DNA of 64,000 nucleotides from Mariprofundus sp. (GCA_021772775.1 JAJFLH010000035.1:186001-250000); one strand, 5' to 3'; positions 1 to 9,405 are shown, counted from the stretch's first letter. Made by a program: numbers and translations. The notes: generated by a model from the letters alone, not told the origin.

Positions 1-3000
1 CCAGGAGTTTTCCCTACATTTAAAAGCTTATAGCGCCCAAGGCTCCCCGACACAAAGGCATCTACATCATCAGAGAACTTGGCGGCATCTTCTTTAGAGT
101 AAAGATGTGTTCCGCCCCCCTCAGGTTTGCTTGCATCATTTTTTTCATTAGAGTTCACCGATGGGTCACTTTGGTTCAGCATCCCCGGCAATTGTAGCCG
201 GGCTTTCCTGTTCTTCTGTGACTTATTGGGGTGCTCCGGCAGCGATTCGTCACCCTTATCCGGAAGGGCCGTTTTCTTAGCGGCCTTTTCTGGTGTACTT
301 GCTTCTATAGTGGGAACTTTCACCACCTTCTTATCTTTGAGATAAACAGGTGTAATGGTAGTTGCTCCATCCACCATCATCATCATGGATCGATATCTAT
401 ATTTACCATCGTCAGAAACCAAAATTGATTTATAATCTTTTGAAGCCTTGCGCCACAACTCTGCGGCAACCTCATACCCATTATCCGGATCATTCACTAT
501 TGGCAGTTTCAGTGCAGCTTGCTTGCTGACCTTTTCAGCTTCTTTGTATGCAGCTTTTGATGGAGAATTAGCCTTTGGCTGTCCATTCTCATGCGTTTCA
601 CCTGATTTATAGGAAGCCAACAGCTGCTTGGCTTGCTTCAAGTCTTTTTCAGCAGCGACCACTTTGTTGTACTGGTCGGAAAGTTTGTTATTCATCGCAT
701 CGCGTTGCTTGCCCATCTTGTAATTAGAGCGGCCAGCAACAAAAGAACCGGGGATGTTGTCAGACTCGTTTAAGCGATCCATCTCCTTCTGCTGTTGATT
801 AACTTCGCTTTCAGCAGCGGAGACATTTATTTCAAGATTGCGCACGACTTGGGGCGATACGCCTTCAGGTAGTGGCTTGGTTTCTTTTTTGGGTGAAGCT
901 GGCTGTTTGGCTGTTTTTTCTGACTGTGCTATACTTGCGGCATCATGGGCTGGTTGTGAAGATAGTTTGCCACCTTCACTGGTAACGCTAGACGTGTCCA
1001 TACTGTGTCTAACGCCAGCCCTTTTTTCATAGCTTGTCAGAAGCCATGTTTTACCTTTCCCGAACCACTCTAAGCTGATTGTTCCTTTATGTTCCCCTGA
1101 TTCAATTTGGATTCTATTATTTGTCTTGCTAACTACAGTCATTGATTCAATAACACTTTGCAGATCATCAACAACTTCGGGATGAAACTTAATCAACTTG
1201 GACAAGCCGAAACCATCGCCTTTTCCTGTGCCTTCCTTGCCCCATACCAAATCAATATCACCTATTTCAGGGTGCGACAATGCGGCTACGGCTTCGCCGC
1301 CTTTGTTTTCTCTCAGCTTTGCAATAGCTCCCTTGGCATCATGCTTGAACTCGGCATGAATTGTTCCGAAATCTCCAACCTTTTTGTTGGCTTCAACAAT
1401 ATGGTCGTTATTGCTGACTGAATCGGTTTCAGGCTCCGCTACAGGTTTTGTGGAGCGCTCAGAATCTTCAATACTCGTCTGCTTCTTCGCTGACTCGCGG
1501 CCAGCAACATCAAGAAGAGATCCGCCTTTAATCGATTGATCACCACCACTGATAAGATCGTCCGATACTTTCGGCTTATCCAGTTCAAAGAGATTGTCTT
1601 GTGGAGTTGGTTTCTTCTTGGCTTTGCCTGCTTTGGATGGTTCAGCAGTGAGTGTTAGGCTTTCTTCTTGCCTCGGTAAATTTCCCCGGTTTTCAGCACT
1701 GTTGTTTTGCCCATCCGATCCGCCAGACGCTTCGCTTGCTCGTCCGTCAGTTCTTTGCCCTTCTTCGGTAGAACCATTAACTGTTTCATTCGTCGCATCC
1801 TCTTTCTGTAAATCATCAAGGCTTCGCGCCTGCGATGGCAACATATCACCATCGATGAAGATATAACCACCATGCTCTGCGGCCTCTTCTATGTTGTCCA
1901 AATAAGCATCAGACAATGAAGCCGCATGTTTAATGTACGCCTCTCCACCTAATTCTTCAATAGCGATAGCGTCATTGTGCTTTTGTGTGTCTTCCGCTTC
2001 GGCCATCTGCTTATCAACCTGATGATCGTAACCTGCATCAGTATAGATATCATTTCCACCAAGCACATTAATCATGTCAGTGTCTTTATCGCCTACTGCA
2101 TAACCAGCTTCATTGGCTTTATCCCATGCTTTCGCAAGCGCCATGCCGTTTTTGTTCACAAGATTAGGAATACCGACCGGGGTTGAAATGCCTTCAAGTG
2201 TCCGGGCTAGATCATGGGCTTCACTATCACGAATACCGCCATGCTTGGCCAGGAATACAACAAGTGAATCGCGGTCAGCATCAGGCGTTAAACGCTTGTT
2301 CGCGTTTTCTGTGGCTTTCTGGCTTGCTGTAGCCTTCTTGTTCAACGATTCAGGGGATAATGCATTGATAGCCTTTTCTGCTGCCGCTTCGTTTGATTTT
2401 CCAATGAGGGCTGTGCCGGACTTACGGGGAACAAACTTCACACCGGCTGCTTTCAGGACATCACGCACACCAGTACCGGACGCAATCAATGATCCTTTAT
2501 CGTTGCGTTCAAGCTTTAACGGTTCCTCAGAAACAGAAACGGCCTCCGTGTTGGAAGCCGTTGTTTCAGTCTGTTGTGTTGGTTTAGGTGTATCGGGTGG
2601 GCTTATGTCAGGCTTAATGGCCTTATTTTTCGCTGCTTCAGGCTGTGTTTGTGTCTCCTGGCTATCAAACTGCTCTTTAACCGTTGTTTTTTCTTCGATT
2701 AACTGGCCCTTCACCACTTCATCTTGCCGCTGATAAACTGCATCTCTGTACGATGGCGTTGGCTGCTCCGGTGATGGCAATCCATGCTGGGCCTGCTTTT
2801 GGCCACTGATAACATCACCCGGTGTTTCTGCCTTCAGTAAATCAGCTACGCCCTGCACCTGGCGATTCAACATACCTTGAGAACCTTCAATAGTGACTTG
2901 AGCCTGCTCGTACTCTGCCGCTGCCTGTTCATTCATCTGGAAACCGGTAGCAATCGCTTTATCGTATTTAGCAACTATCGCAGTCGCCTGCTCAACTTCC

Positions 3001-4736
3001 TGTTGTCGAATAGCCTGCTGCTCTGCTTCTTGCTGCTGTCGAATGACCGCCAATCGCTTCTGACGCTGTAGGTGAATATCTACGTTATCCGTTGGCTGCT
3101 CAAGGCTTGATAGATCATCAATGCGCCTCTGCTCACGCTCCTGTAATGCTTTCTCGGTGGGGATTACGCGAACCTGACCACCTTCACCGGCAACCTGCAT
3201 TGCTGCCTGTGCCGCTTCTTCACTCTGGCCTATTTCCTGATGTACAATGTTGCCATTGGCATCAACACCTTCTGTTACCACACCAGAGTCATCAACCGGC
3301 TTAATCGATGAAGCATAACCAAGCACCTGCCCATTCATGCTGCCGTCTTCATTTAGAATAGGCATACCACCCAGTTTGCCTTTGCTGACCTTCTGATTGG
3401 TGTATAACGTGCCGTAATTTGGGACATCTACCGATTGTAACCCATATGCTCCTTCCGGTACTTCCGCGCCCTCTGTGACCAACAGAGCAGGCTTACGCCC
3501 ATCATGAACCGCCAAAGCCTGCGCGTTCAAGTCTTGGTATGATTCAGGCGTTTGCTTTGTTTCAATATCAATTTCATTTGCCTGCTGCTGATCGATTGGA
3601 GACTCAACAAGAGGGTCATCATCATACAGTCCCGCTGTTTCTTCATTCGACAACTCTTCAACTGGTAATGGTGAATCCGGACGGTTCGTTACAAGCCCAA
3701 GCGCCCCGCCCGCTAAACCACCACCAAGACCTTCCATAGTCGCAGCATTCGCAACACCACGCATAGGATCTATACCTGGATCTACCACGCCAACCTCTTT
3801 GTTTTGCGTGTATTGCTCATAGGCCCCTTGCGCCGCCTCTGTCGGCATCTCCACGCCGCCAAGTATCGCAGCATTTGCGAGCCTGGATGATGTCATTCGT
3901 CCAGTAATTGCGTTGTTCAGGAAGTGTCCGGCAACTGAACCAAGCAGCACGGATGGAATCGCTACGCTTTTAGCGCCTTCAATTCCCATCTGCCTAGCTA
4001 AGGAAGTGCGTGCACTCTCGGCATCACCGGTTTCATTTAGAAATTCATTGTAAAGCGGCGACTGGTCAAGAATAGCCTGATCCATTTTCAGGATCTCTTC
4101 TTCTATCTGATCAGCTGTGCCGCCGGAAACCATCGCACCTTCGGCAATACCAAAACCTGCCATACCTGCCGCTGTATCAATGTTTCTTTTCGCTGCTTCC
4201 CGATGGAGTACAGACTTACCCTCTCCTTTCAATACAGCCTTTGATGCTGCTTTTGAAATAATCCCTTTAATCGGGCCACCTGTTGCAATAATTGCTGCCA
4301 GTGAGCCAACCCCTGAACCTAGCAGATTCATGTATGCCCTTGGATCAGTCCATGCATCTCCCATGTCACCATTATCTTCAAAGAACTTTTTAGATTCAGA
4401 TGCCTTCTGCTCTGCCGACTTGTAGATGGATAGCGAATCTTCCTTATCCTTCAGCCATGCTAAAGCAGATGCTGTTGCGTCAGTCCCGCCTATAGCTAAA
4501 TCAGCAATCTTCACATCACCTTTTATTGCAGAAGTGAACCCCTGGCCAACTGATGCCGCGAAGTCGCCGGGGATGCCGGTGTCGTTTTCAGCAAGGGCAG
4601 GAGCAGGCTCATCAAACTTGTCAAACGCATTTGTTTCTACTGTAGCGACCGCCTCCGCCGAAGTGTCGAATTGATCGAAGGGGTTTGTCGGTGGGCTTGA
4701 TTCAGCTTCATCAAATTGGTCAAAAGGATTAGACAT
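1..4736 (-). CDS. giant phage polyvalent/ejection protein, partial (C-terminus outside window)
   Basis: The frame stays open from the ATG at 4736 to the window edge, at least 1578 codons. The ATG overlaps the stop of the previous gene (TAATG). Residues 3-9, 18-24 and 36-42 repeat N(P/A)FD(Q/K)FD. Gly/Ala-rich segments near residues 135-175 and 330-350 could insert in membranes. Gln/Glu-rich coiled coil lies near 560-620. Residues about 810-860 contain the LAKHGG and NKNGMALAKAW-type block common in phage polyvalent proteins. Residues about 1118-1236 match the PBECR (phage barnase-EndoU-ColicinE5/D-RelE-like) nuclease pattern (DIDLVWG, FHPEVVDDLQ, LEWFGKGKTWLLTSYEK). A further block with LLNVGKTP starts as the window ends. 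Inference: a virion protein injected with the DNA to counter host functions. Confidence 0.82.
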   Translation of the reverse strand, partial: MSNPFDQFDEAESSPPTNPFDQFDTSAEAVATVETNAFDKFDEPAPALAENDTGIPGDFAASVGQGFTSAIKGDVKIADLAIGGTDATASALAWLKDKEDSLSIYKSAEQKASESKKFFEDNGDMGDAWTDPRAYMNLLGSGVGSLAAIIATGGPIKGIISKAASKAVLKGEGKSVLHREAAKRNIDTAAGMAGFGIAEGAMVSGGTADQIEEEILKMDQAILDQSPLYNEFLNETGDAESARTSLARQMGIEGAKSVAIPSVLLGSVAGHFLNNAITGRMTSSRLANAAILGGVEMPTEAAQGAYEQYTQNKEVGVVDPGIDPMRGVANAATMEGLGGGLAGGALGLVTNRPDSPLPVEELSNEETAGLYDDDPLVESPIDQQQANEIDIETKQTPESYQDLNAQALAVHDGRKPALLVTEGAEVPEGAYGLQSVDVPNYGTLYTNQKVSKGKLGGMPILNEDGSMNGQVLGYASSIKPVDDSGVVTEGVDANGNIVHQEIGQSEEAAQAAMQVAGEGGQVRVIPTEKALQEREQRRIDDLSSLEQPTDNVDIHLQRQKRLAVIRQQQEAEQQAIRQQEVEQATAIVAKYDKAIATGFQMNEQAAAEYEQAQVTIEGSQGMLNRQVQGVADLLKAETPGDVISGQKQAQHGLPSPEQPTPSYRDAVYQRQDEVVKGQLIEEKTTVKEQFDSQETQTQPEAAKNKAIKPDISPPDTPKPTQQTETTASNTEAVSVSEEPLKLERNDKGSLIASGTGVRDVLKAAGVKFVPRKSGTALIGKSNEAAAEKAINALSPESLNKKATASQKATENANKRLTPDADRDSLVVFLAKHGGIRDSEAHDLARTLEGISTPVGIPNLVNKNGMALAKAWDKANEAGYAVGDKDTDMINVLGGNDIYTDAGYDHQVDKQMAEAEDTQKHNDAIAIEELGGEAYIKHAASLSDAYLDNIEEAAEHGGYIFIDGDMLPSQARSLDDLQKEDATNETVNGSTEEGQRTDGRASEASGGSDGQNNSAENRGNLPRQEESLTLTAEPSKAGKAKKKPTPQDNLFELDKPKVSDDLISGGDQSIKGGSLLDVAGRESAKKQTSIEDSERSTKPVAEPETDSVSNNDHIVEANKKVGDFGTIHAEFKHDAKGAIAKLRENKGGEAVAALSHPEIGDIDLVWGKEGTGKGDGFGLSKLIKFHPEVVDDLQSVIESMTVVSKTNNRIQIESGEHKGTISLEWFGKGKTWLLTSYEKRAGVRHSMDTSSVTSEGGKLSSQPAHDAASIAQSEKTAKQPASPKKETKPLPEGVSPQVVRNLEINVSAAESEVNQQQKEMDRLNESDNIPGSFVAGRSNYKMGKQRDAMNNKLSDQYNKVVAAEKDLKQAKQLLASYKSGETHENGQPKANSPSKAAYKEAEKVSKQAALKLPIVNDPDNGYEVAAELWRKASKDYKSILVSDDGKYRYRSMMMMVDGATTITPVYLKDKKVVKVPTIEASTPEKAAKKTALPDKGDESLPEHPNKSQKNRKARLQLPGMLNQSDPSVNSNEKNDASKPEGGGTHLYSKEDAAKFSDDVDAFVSGSLGRYKLLNVGKTP

Positions 4737-5926
4737 TATTTACCCTCTGGGAGATAACCGTATTTAGCCTTGAATGCGCTTGCCATTCCTGGGTTTTGCT
4801 TTAGATAATTTACTGCTGATGCAGGCGCGCTCTGCTGCTTCGCTGGTGGCTGTTTATGCTGGCTCTGTCCTGAAAAGTTAGCTTTGGATGGGTCGTACTC
4901 TTCAGAATCATAAATAATCCCTACATCTGTGGTTGTGCCGGAGCTCACCCCCTGCACTATCTTGGCGATTGCATCCTGCTGACTCATTCCTTGCTTCATC
5001 GCCTGCTTATAGACCATGGCTGATTGAGCTGCGGCATCTCCCGCAATACCACTATCAACACCAGCGCCTTTAAGTATCCCTTTCATGCTTTCGATATCCT
5101 GCTTCGTAACCGACGATGGAGTATTTTTATTATCTGCGCCTGACGGGGCCGCCTTTAACTCGATAGCCTGTTGATGCTTACGATCTTCCTTGGCTATTTC
5201 AGCATTGATCTTTTGTCTGTCTGCACGAGACATTCCAAACTTATAGCCATGCCCTGCAAACACACTCCTTAATTCCTGATCAACATACTCAAGTGGAACG
5301 GCTACAGGAGCATCGTTTGGATCATTTGATCTACCTGAAGTTAAAGGTGCCGTGTATGTCGAACCATCCTGTTTCTTTGCATTAAGCTCGAACATCACCC
5401 GGCCATCACCGGTTGGGACAAAGCCTGCAAGCGGGTTATCTTTATCAACATGCTCACCAGCCCCAAGAAATCCTTTGGTGTGAGGCAGCTCATTCATCAA
5501 CTGTGTCAGTTGAGGCATCCTTGACTGCATTTCTTGTGGAGATATGTGGTTGCCATCTTCACCAGTGGTCAAAACCTCATAGCGCGCAGCCAACCGCTTC
5601 ACGGCATCGTCAGTCTGCTTCTGATCAAAGCTCTGCTTTGTCATTTCGTGTGTTGATTTTGCAATACCAAGTGTTTCATTCCGATATGTAACGTCATCTT
5701 TTCGGTTCGACTGACTCTGTTCGTTTACCTTGTCGCGGTACGCAACGTCTGCCGCCCTATTTTCCTGCTGAATGCCTAGCATTTTATTGCGATATGCAAT
5801 ATCTTCATCACGGTTTGCTCGACGCTCTGCGTCTTGTGCATCTTGACGCTGAATGCCCCGAACAAAATTAACACCGCCCATAAAGCCATCTACGCCTGCT
5901 TTCACTCCGAATCCTGATATAGCCAT
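4736..5926 (-). CDS. putative phage ejection/internal virion protein
   Basis: 396 residues from the ATG at 5926, which has an AAGGAG ribosome site overlapping the stop of the upstream gene; a longer frame starting at 5977 lacks such a site. Residues about 30-85 carry three copies of an A/T-Y-R-(N/D)-K-type repeat (AYRNKMLG, AYRDKVNE, TYRNETLG) in a highly charged coiled-coil region. The rest is hydrophilic, with Gln-rich and Ala-rich stretches. It sits between small ejection-type proteins and the giant polyvalent protein, the usual position of podovirus internal proteins. I recognise no enzymatic domain; the structural role is inferred from position and composition. Confidence 0.72.
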   Translation of the reverse strand: MAISGFGVKAGVDGFMGGVNFVRGIQRQDAQDAERRANRDEDIAYRNKMLGIQQENRAADVAYRDKVNEQSQSNRKDDVTYRNETLGIAKSTHEMTKQSFDQKQTDDAVKRLAARYEVLTTGEDGNHISPQEMQSRMPQLTQLMNELPHTKGFLGAGEHVDKDNPLAGFVPTGDGRVMFELNAKKQDGSTYTAPLTSGRSNDPNDAPVAVPLEYVDQELRSVFAGHGYKFGMSRADRQKINAEIAKEDRKHQQAIELKAAPSGADNKNTPSSVTKQDIESMKGILKGAGVDSGIAGDAAAQSAMVYKQAMKQGMSQQDAIAKIVQGVSSGTTTDVGIIYDSEEYDPSKANFSGQSQHKQPPAKQQSAPASAVNYLKQNPGMASAFKAKYGYLPEGK

Positions 5927-5936
5927 GATTGTCTCC

Positions 5937-6476
5937 TTAAACCAATAGGGATGCGCCAACACCAACCGCTGTTCCAACTGCGCCTGTTATTGCGGCATCA
6001 TTCGCTGCTGCGTTATCTCGATTTACTTTGTTGCGGTTAGATTCCATGTTTGCAGTGGTATTAAAGCCCTGCATTGCATCGCCTGCTGTCTGTCTACCCA
6101 AGCTACCAACGCCATTGATCACTGCTGTTTTGTATTCATCTACGCCCCTGCGAGAGCTATTTGCCGCCGATACTGTTGCAAGCCCTCGGCTAATATCATT
6201 TCCGCGCTTAACTGATTTCACCCGGTCCGGAGTCATGGAAATACCATAACGGCCCACTTCCCTGTCCTGCGCTGCATCTGACGCATCAAGGGACATGCCC
6301 ATAACGCCTTTAGCTTTGGCTACTGACCCTGTCACTAACCCAGGGTTTTTCATTTCCGCGACAAGCTGCTGTTCGCCTAGCTGGAAATTCGCCTTCCAAT
6401 AATCATACATTTCACGACTTACTGCTGCCTGCTTGTCCTGTGCGTAAGTGTCCGGTTTTGGAGACCCCCCCCCCAT
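5937..6476 (-). CDS. small phage virion protein, MGGG-type (paralogue of the gene at 7116-7790)
   Basis: 179 residues. The start is the ATG at 6476, followed at once by nine more G bases giving Met-Gly-Gly-Gly-Ser; the ATG lies one base beyond the stop of the homing endonuclease gene. The layout resembles the protein at 7116-7790: MGGG start, an aromatic block (YDYWKANFQLGEQQL), a polar Asn-rich middle, and an Ala/Gly-rich hydrophobic end (ITGAVGTAVGVGASLLV) that could cross or insert in a membrane. Small proteins of this kind sit among ejection genes in podoviruses. The function is inferred from position. The homopolymer at the start makes the exact frame at the N-terminus sensitive to indels. 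Confidence 0.7.
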   Translation of the reverse strand: MGGGSPKPDTYAQDKQAAVSREMYDYWKANFQLGEQQLVAEMKNPGLVTGSVAKAKGVMGMSLDASDAAQDREVGRYGISMTPDRVKSVKRGNDISRGLATVSAANSSRRGVDEYKTAVINGVGSLGRQTAGDAMQGFNTTANMESNRNKVNRDNAAANDAAITGAVGTAVGVGASLLV

Positions 6477-6477
6477 A

Positions 6478-7107
6478 TTACACCCCCTCCCAAGTAATTC
6501 CGCGAATTGCATCATTCAACGTGCGCCTGTTGACGTTGTATGTTTTCGCAATTTCAGCGACGCTTATTCCTTTTCTGTAAAAATATCTGGCTACCCTTAC
6601 AGCAACCTCATTCAACACATTGCGTCGGTAATTCCTGCACTGATCTTGATCTGTGGCCCATCTGCAATTTTCAGGGGTATAGTCACCATCATTATCTATG
6701 CGATCTACGCTTAACCCATCCGGCCTTTTGCCCATATCTGCATAAAAGTTATCAAAAGACTCGATCCACCTGTCACATACTTTAATGCCTCTGGCTCCAT
6801 AGTTCCTATATCCTTGATTGTTTTTATCATTGCACCTCTTCTTCATCCCTGCCCATATATTGAACTCGGCACTGTGAGTCATTCCATGAGTTGCTGATGA
6901 TTTACCTAATCTTTCGCCCATCTCTGATCTCAAGCACCCACATGATTTCGTCATGCCCGTCCTTAGTATGTTTCCATCGGTAATAACTTCTCCGCCACAA
7001 TCGCATGCGCATTTCCATACCGCCCTGTTATGCTTGTTATTTTTCATTCTATGCAGGACAGTCAGTCTGCCAAACCTAATGTCGGTCATATCAATTAACT
7101 TACTCAT
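6478..7107 (-). CDS. HNH homing endonuclease
   Basis: 209 residues from the ATG at 7107, preceded by AGGAGG. The N-terminal half has a Cys-rich strand pair typical of this phage family (WKCACDCGG, KSCGCL) and the middle has the HNH/AP2-like core: WAGMKKRCNDKNN, YGARGIKVCDRW, then GLSVDRIDNDGDYTPENCRWAT with the conserved D-R-I-D-N-D and N-C-R-W. The C-terminus (about 170-205) looks like a helix-turn-helix (SVAEIAKTYNVNRRTL) that would bind the target. It stands alone between two paralogous virion genes with a spacing of a few bases on each side, as a selfish intergenic homing gene would. It probably plays no virion role. Confidence 0.9.
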   Translation of the reverse strand: MSKLIDMTDIRFGRLTVLHRMKNNKHNRAVWKCACDCGGEVITDGNILRTGMTKSCGCLRSEMGERLGKSSATHGMTHSAEFNIWAGMKKRCNDKNNQGYRNYGARGIKVCDRWIESFDNFYADMGKRPDGLSVDRIDNDGDYTPENCRWATDQDQCRNYRRNVLNEVAVRVARYFYRKGISVAEIAKTYNVNRRTLNDAIRGITWEGV

Positions 7108-7115
7108 ATCGCCTC

Positions 7116-7790
7116 CTAGTTCCTGTTCGCCTGCATTTGACCACGCATTACGCCGAATGAATCCATTACCGAACCACCTGCGTCTCTGGAACCATTGAAC
7201 GCTTCCCATCCAGAAGCAGCGCCGTTCGGACCGCCTCCAGTAACGGCCATTCCAATACCTGCTGCCGCGCCTGCCGCTTTGCTGATACCATTGATCATCG
7301 CCACGTTTTCGTCTGATTTGAATTTAGCATCTGAAACCGCATTGTTATGAGATCGAACCGCTGTTGCGTTTATGCCATTCAGTGCAACGCCTTTAACGCC
7401 GCGACCATGTGCCGCAGTATTGAACATTGTTCCTGCATAGCGTTTATCCGTCTCAATCTCGGAGCTCACACCGGCTTTGCCTACCGATACACCGCGTCCG
7501 CGTTTCATGTCTGCAATGACGGATACGCCACGGCCACTGTTTGGATTGACCCCACCGACTGAGAGGCTTTTCATTACACCTTTCTCAGCTGCGTCAAACG
7601 CCTGTCCAGCGCCGCCGGTTGCCATGTTTATGCCATTGGTCCTGTTTCTGTTTTTGTCGCCTGATCGTGCGATCATCTGCTGATCTAAGGGCTGATAATT
7701 TACCTTGTAATCATTCCATTGCTCTAATGAGAGATCTGCAAGCTGACGCTCTCCCTGGCTTATCTGTACGTTACCACCGCCACCACCCAT
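7116..7790 (-). CDS. small phage virion protein, MGGGGG-type
   Basis: 224 residues starting MGGGGGNVQIS. It shares layout with the protein at 5937-6476: the block LSLEQWNDYKVNYQPLDQQ corresponds to the aromatic block there, followed by an Asn/Gly-rich middle and an Ala/Gly-rich hydrophobic segment near residues 170-190. This suggests an ancient tandem duplication. The gene lies 9 bases past the stop of the upstream GNAT-like gene, preceded by a G-rich ribosome site, and just upstream of the homing endonuclease. The position in the ejection block suggests a virion or DNA-delivery protein. I recognise no catalytic motif. Confidence 0.72.
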   Translation of the reverse strand: MGGGGGNVQISQGERQLADLSLEQWNDYKVNYQPLDQQMIARSGDKNRNRTNGINMATGGAGQAFDAAEKGVMKSLSVGGVNPNSGRGVSVIADMKRGRGVSVGKAGVSSEIETDKRYAGTMFNTAAHGRGVKGVALNGINATAVRSHNNAVSDAKFKSDENVAMINGISKAAGAAAGIGMAVTGGGPNGAASGWEAFNGSRDAGGSVMDSFGVMRGQMQANRN

Positions 7791-7799
7791 CTGAGCCCC

Positions 7800-8192
7800 C
7801 TATAACCTTTTCCTAAAAGTTGTATTCATCATTTCCCAATCACCACGCCGCTCAAAACCACGCCTTTTGCTTTCAAATTCCACATAAGCACAACCATGGT
7901 GCCGTGCTATATCTTCAATCTCTTGGCTATATAGTTCCTGAGCGTTGCTGTCTTTGTGGTACGCCATCCAAACAAACATGTAGTTTTCGCTGGTAAATGC
8001 ATTTTCTTTAACTGCTACAACTAGGAGGCCAGAATCATCATCGTCAGGCATAAACATTGTTGCCTGGTTGTTTACGCAAGCCGTATAAACATCAACCGGC
8101 TTACAGTCCTGATCGTTCTTTTCTAACAAGGCTTTTAACATTGGTTCAGCAGTGAGCCAGACTGCCCGAATATCAACAGCTTCAAGCATCAC
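7800..8192 (-). CDS. putative GNAT-like acetyltransferase, phage
   Basis: 130 residues starting MMLEAVD. The pattern of strands ending in YVEFESKRRGFERRGDWEMMNTTFRK resembles the C-terminal part of small phage GNAT proteins, where an R-x-G-(F/W) turn follows a strand of family members and a final strand closes the sheet. The central FVWMAYH strand fits as well. No complete acetyl-CoA loop is evident, so the call is tentative. It follows a terminator (8201-8233) that separates it from the tail genes upstream in transcription, so it may have its own promoter. Genes of this kind are common between tail and ejection genes in podoviruses. Confidence 0.55.
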   Translation of the reverse strand: MMLEAVDIRAVWLTAEPMLKALLEKNDQDCKPVDVYTACVNNQATMFMPDDDDSGLLVVAVKENAFTSENYMFVWMAYHKDSNAQELYSQEIEDIARHHGCAYVEFESKRRGFERRGDWEMMNTTFRKRL

Positions 8193-8200
8193 TCACCTCA

Positions 8201-8233
8201 AAAACAAAAAGCCCCGCCGGTTAAGGCAGAGCT
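8201..8233 (-). terminator. intrinsic terminator after tail gene
   Basis: Read on the minus strand, AGCTCTGCC pairs with GGCGGGGCT (two G-T wobbles) around a six-base loop, and is followed by TTTTTGTTTTTG. It lies downstream of the tail gene ending at 8311, so it would close or attenuate the tail-gene transcript. Confidence 0.75.
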
Positions 8234-8310
8234 TTGAGTAAAATTCGCGTATCTTAGAAAAAAATAGTGCTTCATTTCCCATTGTTTGTCAATCATATGC
8301 ATAGTTTTAA

Positions 8311-9405
8311 TCAATCGTAATCCGCACCATCGGCCACCATCAAAGACACATTTGAGCCTTTTGACCAAGCGTTCATATATGCTGTGTTTAAATAAATAGG
8401 ATATGCGGTTTCATCGATAAAGAACTTTGCCTGCATCGTACCTACGTTCTTAATCAGTCCAAACGCCGTGTACCACCCAGATCCATTAGCCGCGTGGAAT
8501 GTTCCACTTAAAACACCACCTGCATAGATCGGCTTAGCTTTAGCTGAATGCGACACCGTGGCGGTTGTAAACACTGCGCCTGCGTAGGCTTGGCCAATCG
8601 GCAAGGTTACTGTTTCTATGTTCCTAAGTAAGTTGCGCCCTCTCTCTGAGTTAAAGACTTCCTCGCCTGCTGCGTTCATTACCTTCATACCCACATTCAT
8701 GGGAGAAGAAACAGGAATCTCTGATCCTTTGCAGAAGCAATATATCTGCTCTGTTCCTGGTGTAGTCGTAACCGGTTGAAAATAAACAGGCGTTGCAAAG
8801 ATAGTATTTGCCAATCCCGATGCTGCCGCCATCTTAATCCTAAAGTTCGTAGGACTCGTTCGCGCCACTTCCGCAACCATTGCCCCCGTCGGTGAGTACA
8901 CCATAGGTAGTATGTCTGTGACTGATGCGGGAACTGTTATATTAAACACTGGCACACCATGGGCTTGCGCCCCACCAGAGGCATAAGGATATGACTCTGT
9001 GCCTGAAAACACGGCCTTTCCTATGAATGCATAATCTGAGTAATCGTTTGAGATGGTCGCATTCAATGTGCTTAATCCAAAAGGATTATCTATACCTCCT
9101 GTCGCCGTAAAGAAAACAACATTAGGCACTGTAATATTAGCCCATGTAAATACATTAGTGACTTGATCGTAATTAAGTGATGGCCCAACATCACTATAAG
9201 GAGGAAACCCTAACTTATGTAAAAACGCCTGTATTGAATCAGACTGTATGTAAGGCACTACATTTTGCGCATTTGCGAACTGAGGTAACGACATGCTCCC
9301 TGATGCAGCAAGCAAGTCGGCCTTGCCAATCACATACGGAACTAAAGAGCTGTCATCTATAACCTTGGTGCCAGCACCATCATTTATCTGAAATCCAAGT
9401 GCCAT
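8311..9405 (-). CDS. phage tail protein of unknown subtype
   Basis: 364 residues, starting MALGFQINDG at 9405, four bases into the stop region of the previous tail gene. The sequence is rich in small polar residues and beta-strand stretches, with Thr/Ser/Ala/Gly prominent and almost no Cys, as in fibre or tail-tip proteins. I see no collagen-like or enzymatic motif. It directly follows a protein with a lambda J-like C-terminus and is the last gene before a terminator, which fits a receptor-binding or tail-tip component. Function is inferred from position and composition only. Confidence 0.65.
   Translation of the reverse strand: MALGFQINDGAGTKVIDDSSLVPYVIGKADLLAASGSMSLPQFANAQNVVPYIQSDSIQAFLHKLGFPPYSDVGPSLNYDQVTNVFTWANITVPNVVFFTATGGIDNPFGLSTLNATISNDYSDYAFIGKAVFSGTESYPYASGGAQAHGVPVFNITVPASVTDILPMVYSPTGAMVAEVARTSPTNFRIKMAAASGLANTIFATPVYFQPVTTTPGTEQIYCFCKGSEIPVSSPMNVGMKVMNAAGEEVFNSERGRNLLRNIETVTLPIGQAYAGAVFTTATVSHSAKAKPIYAGGVLSGTFHAANGSGWYTAFGLIKNVGTMQAKFFIDETAYPIYLNTAYMNAWSKGSNVSLMVADGADYD

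Noticed and set aside
2113..2733. 206-codon frame on the plus strand
   Set aside because: It lies inside the giant minus-strand gene, has no ribosome site or recognisable product, and its composition mirrors the opposite codons.
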